From Myxococcales bacterium (lineage in GTDB: Bacteria > Myxococcota_A > Bradymonadia > Bradymonadales > Bradymonadaceae), in the NCBI GenBank assembly GCA_007135085.1, contig SLJM01000148.1:1-45982 (forward strand): a stretch of DNA of 45,982 bases, read 5' to 3'. Shown piece by piece: positions 1 to 8,800 of this stretch. Position 1 is the stretch's first letter, and each line of letters opens with the position of its first letter. The translations under genes and the position numbers were made by a program. The notes under the pieces are model-generated. The model was given only the letters and a program-made list of their open reading frames with translations. It was not told the DNA's origin and searched no databases.

Positions 1-1014
1 CTTTGCGGGTCAGCGGTGCGGATCATGGAGACACTTGATTCTGCAGGGGCACCACTGTTTGGACGGTTGAGTTGGAAAAAGCAACTCCAGCCTTTTGACT
101 ACTGGGATACGGCGAAGATGGTGAGCTTCGATGATCTTCGTGAGCAAGCGCTGACCTATGGTGTATTCGGCGGCATGCCTCGGTATCTCGCGCCCGTTGA
201 TTCGAAGAGGTCGTTGGGCAAGAATGTGGCCGACCTCATTTTGGCGCCCGACGGCGAGATAAGAATCCAGATCGAGACGGCGCTGCACCAAGAACAGGGA
301 TTGCGAGATAGCCAGAAATACCTCGGGATCCTCCATGCGGTCGGGGGAGGAAAGACCGAATTATCCGACATCGCAGCGCGAGCGGGATTGGAGAATGACA
401 CCACGATTCGAGCAAAGATCAACCGCCTGCTCGACCTGGGGTATGTCACTCGACAGCGCAATTTCGACGCCGGAAAGACCACGCCCTGGCGCTACAAGCT
501 GGCGGATCCGGCTTTTCGTTTTTATTACGAATTCGTCGTTCCCCTGGAGAGTGCGTTGGCCCGCACTGATCCCGAAGAGGTGTGGTTAGAATTCGTGGAG
601 CCCCAGTTGGACCGCTATATGGGTCATCTCTTCGAAGAAATTGTGGAGCAGGCCTACGGTCGCCACAGAAAAGAAGGGTCACTTCCCATCGTGGAGAGTT
701 GGGCTCGTTGGGAGGGAAAAGATCGAGATGGTAAAAGTCTCGAAATGGACATCGTGGCTCGCCAGGCCAGAGGGGCCCTATTGACGGGAGCCATCAAATG
801 GAATCGCAGGCCGGTCTCGATCGACCTCCATCGGCGCCATATGCGCGACCTCTATCGCCTGGCGCAGTCGGGACAACAATGGGCCCACCAGGCGATGGAA
901 GAGGGCTCGCAGCTTCTCTATGTGGCGGCAGGCGGGTTTGATGAGGGATTCCACGAAAGAGCTCGGGAAGAAGGCCTGCCGGTCACGTTATGGACGCTGG
1001 AAGATCTCTATTGA
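1..1014 (+). CDS. DUF234-type AAA ATPase, C-terminal part (5' truncated)
   Basis: The reading frame is open from base 1 to the TGA at 1012-1014, so the gene starts outside the window. The first visible residues (LCGSAVRIMETL, then PLFGR) look like the end of the AAA core of the archaeal-type ATPase/DUF234 family, where a Gly-Ser sensor strand precedes a 'plyGR' motif. A winged-helix region follows (roughly residues 110-165 of the visible part), then a C-terminal domain resembling the PD-(D/E)XK-like DUF234 domain with SLEMDIVA and GAIKW. In family members the second motif usually reads as an acidic residue-x-Lys; here it is A-I-K, so nuclease activity would be doubtful. Members are usually of unknown function and often sit in variable genomic regions. 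Family assignment is by recall of motifs. The N-terminal Walker motifs are not in the window. Confidence 0.75.
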   Translation, partial: LCGSAVRIMETLDSAGAPLFGRLSWKKQLQPFDYWDTAKMVSFDDLREQALTYGVFGGMPRYLAPVDSKRSLGKNVADLILAPDGEIRIQIETALHQEQGLRDSQKYLGILHAVGGGKTELSDIAARAGLENDTTIRAKINRLLDLGYVTRQRNFDAGKTTPWRYKLADPAFRFYYEFVVPLESALARTDPEEVWLEFVEPQLDRYMGHLFEEIVEQAYGRHRKEGSLPIVESWARWEGKDRDGKSLEMDIVARQARGALLTGAIKWNRRPVSIDLHRRHMRDLYRLAQSGQQWAHQAMEEGSQLLYVAAGGFDEGFHERAREEGLPVTLWTLEDLY

Positions 1015-1028
1015 AGCTAAGTGAAATC

Positions 1029-1041
1029 CTCCACTGTGGAG
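1029..1041. terminator. Short hairpin between convergent genes
   Basis: CTCCA-CTG-TGGAG forms a perfect 5-bp stem in the 45-bp gap between two genes that converge here. There is no clear T-run on either side, so this is only a weak bidirectional terminator candidate. Confidence 0.25.
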
Positions 1042-1059
1042 AGGGCCCGCCATATATTC

Positions 1060-1596
1060 CTACTTCTTGCGGACCAATAATAGCGTGTCTTTTCGCAGCA
1101 CCTTGTCGAGATAGATCTCGAAGGGGACGAGGGTGCGTTTTTCCTTGAGGTTCGACAGGCCCGTGACCCACTGGCAGATCGATTTGTCGCGCTCGCTCTG
1201 GTCCCAGACGGTCTGCCCGGTGCGGTCTTTGAAGATGCGGCGGGTGCGCATGGTGCCCAGGGTGACGACCTCGTATTCGCGTTGGATATTGGGACGCTCG
1301 ATGGCCAGGTTGAGCAGGTCGCGCAACGTGGCGTGCTCGTATCCCGCCTCTTCGAGGAGATCGAAGGTGTCGTCGTCGATGACCTTGTCTTCGTGGGAGT
1401 AGGGAAGGAGCGCAAATTCGACGTCGTCGGTGGTGGGCTCCACGTCGAGGATTTGCTCGTCGACGGCCTCGGTCAAAAAGAAGTGAACGTCGTCGAAGCC
1501 GCCTTCGGCGATCAACTCCTCCAGGGAGAGGCCAGGGCGGCTGGGGAGGGAAAACTCGTCTTGTGGATCGCCAATGGTGGGCGTCGGATCACTCAT
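1060..1596 (-). CDS. Hypothetical acidic cytoplasmic protein, 178 aa
   Basis: The start chosen is the ATG at 1596 because GGAGG lies about 7 bases upstream of it; the frame stays open for another 50 codons upstream, but that stretch is Pro/Ser/Ala-rich and has no good ribosome site. The protein is acidic in its first two thirds (many Asp/Glu) and ends in a basic Lys/Arg-rich tail. It has no signal peptide and no membrane segment. I do not recognise a domain. It is convergent with the ATPase upstream and lies 97 bp downstream of the NUDIX-lactamase fusion on the same strand, so it may be the last gene of that operon or have its own promoter. Confidence 0.6.
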   Translation of the reverse strand: MSDPTPTIGDPQDEFSLPSRPGLSLEELIAEGGFDDVHFFLTEAVDEQILDVEPTTDDVEFALLPYSHEDKVIDDDTFDLLEEAGYEHATLRDLLNLAIERPNIQREYEVVTLGTMRTRRIFKDRTGQTVWDQSERDKSICQWVTGLSNLKEKRTLVPFEIYLDKVLRKDTLLLVRKK

Positions 1597-1693
1597 GAGA
1601 GACCTCCGGCAAAATATTCGGAAATTGTGGGGCGCACTACTTGGTGCAATTTGTGCCACGGTGGCGGGCTTTGTGTCAAAGGGGGGGAATGGG

Positions 1694-3124
1694 TCAGGTC
1701 GGTTCGAAGCGGTTTTTGGTGTGGCGTGCCAGGTCGCGTTCGACAAGGTGTTGGAGGTGGGCCAGCAGGCTGCGCTGGGCCAGGGGCCAGACGGCGCGGG
1801 GGGCGTCGTCGTAGACGGTGGGGACCAGGTCGGCCGCGGTGGCCGGGCCGTGGGAGCGCAGGGCGGCCAGTACTTTTTGTTCCCGGGCGCGGCGGTGGGT
1901 GAGGTAGTGGTCGAGCAATCTGGTGGGGGCTGTGATGAGGCCGCCGTGGGAGGGCAAGAGGGCGCGGGGCGACAGGTCTCTGGCGCGCTCCAGGCTCGTC
2001 AGATAGTGGCCCATATTGCCCTCGGGTGGGTCGACGATGATCGTGCCCTGGCCGGCGACCAGGTCGGCGGCGAAGAGGAGAGACAGGTCTTCGTTCCACA
2101 GGGCCAGGTGTCCCGGGGCGTGGCCCGGAGTGTGGAGGGCGATCCAGTCGGCGGGGCTGTCCGTGGGCAAGGTGTCGCCGCCGGTGACGGGGTGAGTCTG
2201 GAGGTCCGCCGTGTCGACTCGCTCCAGGGTTTGTTCGTGGGCCAGGATCGGGGCGTCGACGAGCTCTGCGACGGGTTGGAGGCCGCCCATATGATCGTGA
2301 TGGTGATGGGTCAACAGCAGGCCTGTGCACTGGTCGCCGGCGTCGAGCCGCCGCTCCAGATGGTCCATCAGCGGTCGGAGGTCATCGAGATATTTCGGGC
2401 CGGGGTCGACGACGACGAAGCGCTTTTTGCCCACCACCAGGGCGTTTGTATGAGTCGCCGGGGGCAGGGTCGGGGTCTTCAGGGGCAGGATGGTCAGGCC
2501 GTCGAAGAGCTGTAGATCTCGTGAGGTCGTGGGCGCGCCGTCTTGTTTGGCCAACTCCGGCGGGGTGGGCAGGTTTGCCGTCGACTCGGTGAGGTCGGTC
2601 AGGGATTCGATGATGAGGCGAATCGGAGTGGTGATAAACGCCTCGGCGGCGCGCCACTTCTCGAGCGCTTCTACTGGGGTGATCCAGGCTCCGCCGTCGA
2701 ACTCCTCTTTGTCGAGGTGATCCTCGAGATCCTCCAGCGCCCGGCCCTCTTCGGCGGTGAGAAAGATGCCGTAAAAGGCGGTCAAAAAATCGGGCTTCAG
2801 CCAGGGCGGGGTGGTCCACCATCCGAATTCGTGGAGGCGCGACACGGCGAAGGGGCCCGCTGGTTGGGCCAGGGAGGCGCCGTCGGTGCCGATGAAGAGG
2901 CCGCATTCCTCAAAGCATTCGCGACAGGCGGCGGCTTTGAATTTTCGGTCTGGCGAGCCCTGGTCGTCGACGGGCAATCGGGCGTCCTCTTCTTCGACGG
3001 AGCCCGCAAAAAAGGCGTGGAAGCCGCCCAAAAAGGTGCGATCCCGACGACGGCGGGCCCAGAAGATCTGGGGCCCCGAGGGGCCGGGGCGAATGAGGGT
3101 CAGCGAGGATGTCAAGATGGTCAT
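1694..3124 (-). CDS. NUDIX hydrolase - metallo-beta-lactamase fusion protein, 476 aa
   Basis: This is a two-domain cytoplasmic protein. Residues about 1-220 resemble the NUDT19/RP2 branch of NUDIX hydrolases: the box core RECFEECGL is present, after an insertion that separates it from the upstream GGFHAFFAG. Residues about 235-430 are a metallo-beta-lactamase fold of the LACTB2 type, with THHHHDHMGG (metal-site HxHxDH), HTPGHAPGHL and FAADLVAG. About 45 further residues look like the winged-helix tail of that family. The ATG at 3124 is chosen because it overlaps the stop of the upstream ROK kinase gene as ATGA, implying translational coupling. LACTB2-like enzymes act on RNA or thioesters and NUDT19-like enzymes on CoA or nucleotide diphosphates, so CoA/acyl-CoA or nucleotide clean-up is plausible. 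The substrate cannot be read from sequence. Confidence 0.85.
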   Translation of the reverse strand: MTILTSSLTLIRPGPSGPQIFWARRRRDRTFLGGFHAFFAGSVEEEDARLPVDDQGSPDRKFKAAACRECFEECGLFIGTDGASLAQPAGPFAVSRLHEFGWWTTPPWLKPDFLTAFYGIFLTAEEGRALEDLEDHLDKEEFDGGAWITPVEALEKWRAAEAFITTPIRLIIESLTDLTESTANLPTPPELAKQDGAPTTSRDLQLFDGLTILPLKTPTLPPATHTNALVVGKKRFVVVDPGPKYLDDLRPLMDHLERRLDAGDQCTGLLLTHHHHDHMGGLQPVAELVDAPILAHEQTLERVDTADLQTHPVTGGDTLPTDSPADWIALHTPGHAPGHLALWNEDLSLLFAADLVAGQGTIIVDPPEGNMGHYLTSLERARDLSPRALLPSHGGLITAPTRLLDHYLTHRRAREQKVLAALRSHGPATAADLVPTVYDDAPRAVWPLAQRSLLAHLQHLVERDLARHTKNRFEPT

Positions 3125-4068
3125 GGTGAGTACTTCGTACGAGCTAAATCGGCGGCGCCGAGCATGCCGCCCAGATCGGAGAGGGCGGCCATCTCGACCG
3201 TAATATCGTCGCGGGCGACCTCGAGGATCAAGGGCAGCGTCTTCTGGATGAACAGGGTTCGGAAGCGGTCGCAATTCTCGAGCACGCCGCCGCCGATGAG
3301 CAGGGCCGACGGGTTGAGGAGGGTGCAGGCGTTGGCGGCGACGATGGCCAGAAGATCGGTGGCTTCTTCCCAGATGGCGGCGATCTCGTCGTGGGAGGCC
3401 GATAATTGGTCGGCCCGGCCCAACAGGGGCTCTTCGTCGTCGTTGCCGCCGTCGATAAACGGGGCCACCTGGCGCTCGAGGTGGACGCCGCCGGCGTAGG
3501 CCTCGATGCAGCCCCGTTCGCCGCAGCCGCAGGGGCGGCCGCCGACGACGACCTTGGAGTGGCCGATCTCACCGGCGTTGTTGCCGGCGCCCAGGACGAG
3601 TCGCCCCTCGGTGAGGATGGCGCCGCCAATGCCGGTGCCCACGTAGATGGCGAGCACCTCCTGGACGCCTTCGACGGCGCCGGCGCGAAATTCGCCCCAG
3701 ACCTGAGCGCTCAGATCGTTGACCAGATGAATCGGCGGGGGAGCGTCGAGGTGGTCGGTCAGCTCTGCTTCGAAGATGGAGACGAAGTCGACGTCGCGCC
3801 AGCCCAGGTTGGGCGCATTTTTGACGATTCGGCCGGGGCGGTCGAGCTGGCCCGCCAGGCCCAGGCCCATGGCGTCCAGCGCCCCGACCTCCAGATCGTA
3901 TTGCTCGCAGGCCTCGACGAGTAATTCGACGAGCACCTGGGCCAGCTCGTCGGGGGCCGAGGCGTCTCGAATACGACGGCGGGCCCCGCCGAGGGGGGCC
4001 AGCGCTTCGTCGAAGAGGTGAACCCTGGCGTTGGTGCCGCCCACGTCAAAGCCTGCGCAGATATTCAT
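3121..4068 (-). CDS. ROK family sugar kinase (glucokinase-like)
   Basis: This ATP-dependent hexose kinase of the ROK family would phosphorylate glucose or a related sugar in the cytoplasm. The N-terminus has the phosphate-binding GFDVGGTN motif. The middle has VNDLSAQVWGE, GTGIGGAI, and GNNAGEIGH followed by the ROK zinc signature (PCGCGERGCIEAYAGG, with the Cys-x-Cys-x4-Cys spacing). The C-terminus has the second glycine-rich loop LLIGGGV. The length, 315 aa, is normal for the family. The ATG at 4068 is preceded by AGAGGAA at good spacing; an upstream in-frame ATG at 4119 lacks this. Its stop overlaps the start of the NUDIX-lactamase gene by 4 bases, so the two form an operon. The substrate is inferred only from the family. 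Confidence 0.88.
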   Translation of the reverse strand: MNICAGFDVGGTNARVHLFDEALAPLGGARRRIRDASAPDELAQVLVELLVEACEQYDLEVGALDAMGLGLAGQLDRPGRIVKNAPNLGWRDVDFVSIFEAELTDHLDAPPPIHLVNDLSAQVWGEFRAGAVEGVQEVLAIYVGTGIGGAILTEGRLVLGAGNNAGEIGHSKVVVGGRPCGCGERGCIEAYAGGVHLERQVAPFIDGGNDDEEPLLGRADQLSASHDEIAAIWEEATDLLAIVAANACTLLNPSALLIGGGVLENCDRFRTLFIQKTLPLILEVARDDITVEMAALSDLGGMLGAADLARTKYSP

Positions 4069-4183
4069 ATTCGGTTCCTCTGATACGATGGGCGGCACGA
4101 GTGTTGGCCATAAACCCACAAAGTAGTATGGTCCGGGGCGGAATTGTCAAATTCGGATGTGACGGTGACGCAGGGAGAAGCCA

Positions 4184-5038
4184 ATGAGATTTATTGAGAG
4201 AAGCGGATTGACGGTACTTGCGGTGGCTCTGACCCTTTTCTCGCTGCCCTCGGTGGCGAGCGCCGACGACGGCGTCGACCTGGACCCGGCGGCGGGTGTT
4301 GGCGAGCGGGACTTCAATATCCAGCTCGCCGCAGGCATGCGCGGCGGCTTCTCCGGCGTGGCCGGGCACGGCTTTGAGAATGGTGAATTCGTCACCGACG
4401 AAAATGGAACGAGGATCCCCTCCGGGGGCCAGTGGGGCTATCCCGAATATTACGGCCATTTCGGCACGGGCGGCACGGGCGGTCTGTCGCTGGAGGTGCG
4501 GCTCAATAATATCATCGGACTCGAGACGGGGCTGTTCTACTCCCGGGACAACGCCTCGGGCTATGTGGATAAGAACCACGCCAGCACGGGGACGACGATC
4601 GCCCGAATTCATAGCGATCAGCGCACCACGGCCTACCATATTCCCCTGATGGTCAAGTTGAATATGCCCTCTGATTTCGTGCGGCCCTTTTTAGCCGTTG
4701 GAGTCCAATTCGTGGCTCAGGTGGACAGCGAGCTCGAATATCGCCAGGAAAACGTCAATGGTCAGTACGGCAACGCCAACGCCATGGACGAGCTCAACGA
4801 TCGAAACCAGATCGAGCCGTCGACCTACCCCCTGTTGGCCGGGGCGGCGGGCATCGAGGTCGTGGTGGGGCCGGTGAGGATTCCGGTGGAGCTGCGCCTG
4901 GGCTATAACCTGGGCTACGATCAGGCCATGCAGCAACGAGCCCGCGGCGAAGATGGGCAGATCATCTACGACGGCGTCTATCTTGGGCATTTCGGGATCT
5001 TTATGGGCGCCCTTTACGAGTTTGACCTGCTTCAATAA
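4184..5038 (+). CDS. Outer-membrane beta-barrel-like protein, 284 aa
   Basis: A clear Sec signal peptide covers residues 1-27 (basic MRFIERS, hydrophobic LTVLAVALTLFSLP, then SVASA before DDGVD). The mature part alternates polar and hydrophobic residues, is rich in Gly and aromatic residues, and ends with a pattern (YEFDLLQ) typical of small bacterial outer-membrane barrels. AGGGAGA lies 8 bases before the ATG. It is divergent from the ROK kinase and 61 bp upstream of the cyclophilin gene. No specific family was recognised. A role as a porin-like or envelope structural protein is inference. Confidence 0.7.
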   Translation: MRFIERSGLTVLAVALTLFSLPSVASADDGVDLDPAAGVGERDFNIQLAAGMRGGFSGVAGHGFENGEFVTDENGTRIPSGGQWGYPEYYGHFGTGGTGGLSLEVRLNNIIGLETGLFYSRDNASGYVDKNHASTGTTIARIHSDQRTTAYHIPLMVKLNMPSDFVRPFLAVGVQFVAQVDSELEYRQENVNGQYGNANAMDELNDRNQIEPSTYPLLAGAAGIEVVVGPVRIPVELRLGYNLGYDQAMQQRARGEDGQIIYDGVYLGHFGIFMGALYEFDLLQ

Positions 5039-5099
5039 GACAGAGCTTAAGTATCTCGATAGTTGAGCACCTGGTAAAATTTAAAAAGAGGAGATCGAA

Positions 5100-5672
5100 A
5101 TGGGATATTCGAATGTCAAAGAATTTAGCGAGACGCCTGCCGATTACGTGCCTGGCGACGGTGAGTTGCGGGCTGTTATCAAGACCAACCACGGCGAGAT
5201 GGTGGTTCGACTCTTCGAGGACCGTGCGCCGAAGACGGTGGCCAATTTCGTGGGCCTGGCCACGGGCCAGCGCGAATATCAGGACACGGAGACCTTCGAG
5301 ATGACCACGGGCCGTTATTATGACGGCCTGACCTTCCACCGGATCATCAAGAATTTCATGATCCAGGGCGGCGATCCCACGGGCAATGGCACCGGGGGAC
5401 CGGGCTATAAATTCGCCGACGAATTCCACCCCGAACTTCGTCACGACGGGCCGGGCAAATTGTCGATGGCCAACGCCGGCCCGAATACGAACGGCAGCCA
5501 ATTCTTCATCACCACCACGGCCACGCCCCACCTGGACAATCGGCACGCCGTCTTCGGCGAAGTGATCGAGGGGATGGACGTGCTGCAAAAGATCGAAAAC
5601 GTGCCCACCGCGGCGCGGGACAAGCCCGTCGACCCGGTGGTCATGGAAAAGGTCGAGGTCAAGCGCGTATGA
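5100..5672 (+). CDS. Peptidyl-prolyl cis-trans isomerase, cyclophilin type
   Basis: A single-domain cyclophilin of 190 aa. The diagnostic motifs are in order: [19 protein letters not shown] (catalytic Arg in FHRI and QGGD), [17 protein letters not shown], and [11 protein letters not shown]. It would catalyse proline isomerisation during protein folding. No signal peptide is visible, so it is probably cytoplasmic. About 20 residues precede the fold. The ribosome site AGAGGAG lies just upstream of the ATG. The stop overlaps the start of the next gene as ATGA, linking it to a secreted protein. The symbol (ppiA or ppiB) cannot be decided from the window. Confidence 0.93.
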   Translation: MGYSNVKEFSETPADYVPGDGELRAVIKTNHGEMVVRLFEDRAPKTVANFVGLATGQREYQDTETFEMTTGRYYDGLTFHRIIKNFMIQGGDPTGNGTGGPGYKFADEFHPELRHDGPGKLSMANAGPNTNGSQFFITTTATPHLDNRHAVFGEVIEGMDVLQKIENVPTAARDKPVDPVVMEKVEVKRV

Positions 5673-6403
5673 AGTGTCGTGGCCTAAACGCATTGATCGC
5701 CATCGCCGCCGCCTGTGCGGTGACGATGGCGGCGCCCGCTGCCCAGGCCCTCGATCTCGAGGCCGGGGGCGTGGTCGGAGGTAATTGGAATTATCTCGAA
5801 CGCCCCATCGATCCGGCCGGGTCCTATACCTTTTTGTGGGGCTCGGCGTTTAGCGGCTTCGGCACGCTCGTCGGCGCCACGGGCTGGCTCAGTCTCGTGG
5901 AGATGGAGGACGCCGGTGTGGCTCTGACGGCAGATCTGCTCTACGGCTATCACCGCGGCGGCGGCTGGGCAGACCACGAAGATGGCGGTCGGATCGACGT
6001 CTTATTCACCGCTCATGTGTTGCGTCTTCCCCTGCTGGTACGCGCCGGCACGCCCGGCGGAGAGTCTGGCTTGACCGTGGGATTGGGCATCGAGCCCGTC
6101 ATCGGCCTGATGAGCACAGCCACCGTGCAGACCACCGACGTTGGCGAGGCGATTCAACCGGTCTATACCCAGCCTCGCTCGACGATGTCCGGTGTCTTTG
6201 CCATCGGCTACGACTGGGTGAGCGACGACTTTACGGTGCCCTTCGACGCCCGGTTGGCCTGGAATCCCTTCATGCCGTCGGCCACGGAGGAGCGCTTCCA
6301 GAGTTTTGATTCCCCAGATGAGCCCGGTGAATTCGGGGTGGGCTTTGATTGGCAGATCATGGTGACCGCCGGGGTGCGGTTCGGTGTGACTGTGGGTGAG
6401 TGA
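5669..6403 (+). CDS. Secreted/outer-membrane hypothetical protein, 244 aa
   Basis: The start overlaps the cyclophilin stop by four bases. The N-terminus is a signal peptide ([18 protein letters not shown], then APAAQA before LDLEAGG). The rest is Gly/aromatic-rich with alternating hydrophobic strands, and it ends in [10 protein letters not shown], which suggests a small beta-barrel similar in style to the protein encoded two genes upstream, although no clear sequence similarity was seen. Function unknown. The cyclophilin-barrel pairing may reflect co-expression of envelope-folding and envelope genes. Confidence 0.65.
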   Translation: MKCRGLNALIAIAAACAVTMAAPAAQALDLEAGGVVGGNWNYLERPIDPAGSYTFLWGSAFSGFGTLVGATGWLSLVEMEDAGVALTADLLYGYHRGGGWADHEDGGRIDVLFTAHVLRLPLLVRAGTPGGESGLTVGLGIEPVIGLMSTATVQTTDVGEAIQPVYTQPRSTMSGVFAIGYDWVSDDFTVPFDARLAWNPFMPSATEERFQSFDSPDEPGEFGVGFDWQIMVTAGVRFGVTVGE

Positions 6404-6412
6404 TCGAGTGAA

Positions 6413-6562
6413 TTTTTACCGCGAAGGGCACGGAGAACTCAAAGGGTACGATCGAGTCTCGATCTAAACCTCTGTGTACTTTGCGTCCTTTGTGGTGAAG
6501 CGGTCGTTTCTTTTACCGCGAAGGGCGCAGAGGGCTCTAAGGGTACGATCGGGGTTGATCTA
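6413..6562. repeat. Dispersed inverted-repeat element, one full and one half copy
   Basis: A full unit (6413-6498) opens with TTTTTACCGCGAAGGGC and closes with TCCTTTGTGGTGA, an imperfect inverted repeat of its own start. A second left half begins at 6511 (TTTTACCGCGAAGGGC) and runs to about 6562, where it reaches the stop codon of the next gene. The two left ends are 97 bp apart. The same family occurs at 7751-7912, 18255-18442 and 25675-25847. Confidence 0.8.
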
Positions 6563-7741
6563 ATGCTTAAAGGGGGTGGCTTCGTGGGTCAGGTGGTGGA
6601 TGGTTCGTTGGACCTGGTGGCGTTCGTGGTCCACGAATTGGGTGACCGCCCGGCGTAGGCGGGGGTCGCGGATATAATGTGCGCTAAAGGTTGGGGTGGG
6701 GAGGAAGCCGCGGTCGAATTTGTGTTCGCCGCCGGCGCCGGGTTCGAAGACTCTGACTCCGTGGTCGATACACCATTGGATGGGGCGGTACATGCAGGTC
6801 TCGAAGTGGGCGTAGGGGATGTCTTGTTCGCAGCCCCAGTAGCGGCCGTAGAGGCGATCGCCTTTGAAGAGATTGAAGGCTCCGGCGAAGGGGCCCTGGT
6901 CGTCTTCGGCGAAGACCAGGTGGAGGCGGTCTGTGAGGGTTTGGCCGACGGTGAGGAAGAATTCTTCGGTCAGGTATTGGCGGCCGTAGAAATGCTTTTG
7001 CACCGTGTCCAGGTAATAGCGAAAGATACGGCCCAGATCGGCGTCGGTGACGTCGCCGCCGGTGACGATCCGCGTGGTGACGCCGCTCTCCGCTAATTTG
7101 CGGCGCTCCCGCCGGATATTGGCCCGTCTTTTGGAGCGAAAACGGGATAAAAAATGGTCGAAGTCCCGGTATTGCCCGGCTGAGTCGGTGCCGTCGTCGT
7201 TGGTCCAGTGATATTGCATGCCCCAGCGAATGGGCAGGCCGAAGTCCTCGAAGAGCGATCGCTGTGATTGGGGGATGAAATTAAAATGCACGGACGATAA
7301 ATCGAGCTCGTCGGCGACGGTCAGGGTGGCCTCGACGAGTTTTTTTGCGATCTTCTCATGGTCGTCGCGATCGGGGGCCACAAGAATTCGGGCGCCTGTC
7401 ACGGGCGTAAAGGGCACGGCCGCCACGGCCTTGGGATAATAGTCCAGCCCGGCCCGCATGGCCGCCTCGGCCCAGCTCCAGTCGAAGACGAACTCACCCT
7501 CCGAGTTATCTTTGATGTAAAGGGGCACGGCGCCGACGATCCCATCGGCGTCACTTTCGGCGTCGCGGGCCACCACGATATGAGGGGTCCACCCCGAGCG
7601 GGGCTTTAGGCAGCCCGAGGTCTCCAGACCGCGGAGAAATCCGTACTCGAGGAAGGGGCTCGCTGAGCCGACGAGGTTGTCCCAGGCCGTCGAGTCGACG
7701 GTTTCGAGGGTTGGGAGGATCTTGGTGGTGAGGTGAGTCAT
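6560..7741 (-). CDS. DUF482 / COG3146 GNAT-fold acyltransferase-like protein
   Basis: A protein of 393 aa matching the DUF482 family, a double-GNAT/FemAB-like fold sometimes annotated 'peptidoglycan biosynthesis'. Recognised family motifs are FVFDWSWAEAAMRAGLDYYPK and AVPFTPVTGARIL in the first half, and FRSKRRANIRRERRKL, YGRYWGCEQDIPYAHFETC and the FEPGAGGEHKFDRGF block in the second. It is cytoplasmic, with no signal peptide. The reaction is unknown for the family. The ATG at 7741 sits in a 105-bp tandem duplication, so a second copy of the start region (ATG at 7846) lies upstream and now opens only a 30-codon dead-end frame. No obvious Shine-Dalgarno precedes 7741 because the repeat element abuts it. 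Confidence 0.85.
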   Translation of the reverse strand: MTHLTTKILPTLETVDSTAWDNLVGSASPFLEYGFLRGLETSGCLKPRSGWTPHIVVARDAESDADGIVGAVPLYIKDNSEGEFVFDWSWAEAAMRAGLDYYPKAVAAVPFTPVTGARILVAPDRDDHEKIAKKLVEATLTVADELDLSSVHFNFIPQSQRSLFEDFGLPIRWGMQYHWTNDDGTDSAGQYRDFDHFLSRFRSKRRANIRRERRKLAESGVTTRIVTGGDVTDADLGRIFRYYLDTVQKHFYGRQYLTEEFFLTVGQTLTDRLHLVFAEDDQGPFAGAFNLFKGDRLYGRYWGCEQDIPYAHFETCMYRPIQWCIDHGVRVFEPGAGGEHKFDRGFLPTPTFSAHYIRDPRLRRAVTQFVDHERHQVQRTIHHLTHEATPFKH

Positions 7742-7912
7742 GGGAGTGTTTTTTTACCGCGAAGGGCGCGAAGAACTCAAAGGGTACGATCGAGACTGGA
7801 TGAAAACCTCTGTGATCTCCGTGCCCTTTGTGGTGAGGTGAGTCATGGGAGTGTTTTTTTACCGCGAAGGGCGCGAAGAACTCAAAGGGTACGATCGGGG
7901 TTGGATCGAAAC
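7726..7912. repeat. Tandem 105-bp duplication of gene start plus repeat element
   Basis: Bases 7726-7792 and 7831-7897 are identical over 67 bp, at a 105-bp period. Each contains the reverse-strand start of the DUF482 gene (CAT at 7739-7741 and 7844-7846), a run of seven T and ACCGCGAAGGGCGCG. The first copy has the full repeat element (7751-7836, closing GCCCTTTGTGGTGA); the second is cut after ATCGAAACC at about 7912. The junction lies where the element end GTGGTGAGGTGA merges with the gene start. Confidence 0.85.
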
Positions 7913-7992
7913 CACTGTTGTCGTGGGGGCGGCGAGTGTGCGACCATGAGGTCCGGATAATTGATGACTTCGGCTCACCGGGAGCGCCTTTG

Positions 7993-8748
7993 ATGCAAGC
8001 GATGAATGAGCAACTCATTGAGTCGGTGCTCAACCGTCAACCCTTTCCGCTGCTTTTTGCCAGTATTTCGGGGAGCCATATGTACGGGTTCCCCTCCTTT
8101 GACTCCGATTACGACGTGCGGGGAGCGCATATTCTGCCTCTGGAAAAGGTGGTCGGGCTGTACACCGAGCGGGAGACCGTGGAGTGGAAGCAATTCGTCG
8201 ACGGCATCGAATTTGATCTGGTCACCCACGATATCAAGAAATATTTCGAGTTATTGCTAAAGCGAAACGGCAATGTCTTGGAGCAGATTTTTTCGCCCCT
8301 CAATTATCGCAAGACCGCCTATATGGAGGAGCTTCGCGAGATCGCCAAGGGGTGCATCACCAAAAACCACGGCCACGCCTATCGGGGCTATGCGCGAGGT
8401 ATCTGGCGTTCCTTCGAGAAAAATAAACGGCTCAAGCCGCTGCTCTATGTCTTTCGCGTATTGTTGACCGGGCTTCACCTGATGAAGACTGGCGAAGTGG
8501 AGTCCAATATTATGCGGCTCAACCACCACTATCGCCTGCCCTATCTCACGGATCTGATCACCCTGAAGTTGCGGGGCTCCGAGGAGACGCTCCTCGAGGA
8601 TCTGGATCTGGCGTTCTACGAAAAGGAATACCATCGGCTGTCGCGAATGATCGACGACGCCCGCATGGCCAGTGACCTCCCCGAAGAACCGAGAGGGAAG
8701 CCCGAGCTCCACGATCTGTTGGTGCGCCTGCGCTTAGAGCATTCCTAA
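7993..8748 (+). CDS. COG3541-type nucleotidyltransferase domain protein
   Basis: A 251-aa protein of the predicted nucleotidyltransferase family related to DNA polymerase beta (YcgL/COG3541). The signature SGSHMYGFPSFDSDYDVRG contains the Gly-Ser and the two metal-binding Asp residues of the minimal nucleotidyltransferase fold. FDLVTHDIKKYFELLLK and NGNVLEQIFSP follow, and then a helical C-terminal part. Partners and substrate are unknown; some relatives are phage- or toxin-linked, but nothing in this context suggests that here. The ATG at 7993 is preceded by GGGAG. The open frame continues upstream to the repeat element without a plausible start. Confidence 0.8.
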   Translation: MQAMNEQLIESVLNRQPFPLLFASISGSHMYGFPSFDSDYDVRGAHILPLEKVVGLYTERETVEWKQFVDGIEFDLVTHDIKKYFELLLKRNGNVLEQIFSPLNYRKTAYMEELREIAKGCITKNHGHAYRGYARGIWRSFEKNKRLKPLLYVFRVLLTGLHLMKTGEVESNIMRLNHHYRLPYLTDLITLKLRGSEETLLEDLDLAFYEKEYHRLSRMIDDARMASDLPEEPRGKPELHDLLVRLRLEHS

Positions 8749-8800
8749 TATTCGGAACCCGCAGTTGCAGTTCCCAAGTAGTTGCAGTTCCCACCACCCA

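Noticed and set aside
2543-3499. A 318-codon + strand frame across the NUDIX and ROK genes
   Set aside because: It shadows two well-supported genes on the other strand, and its translation matches no family.
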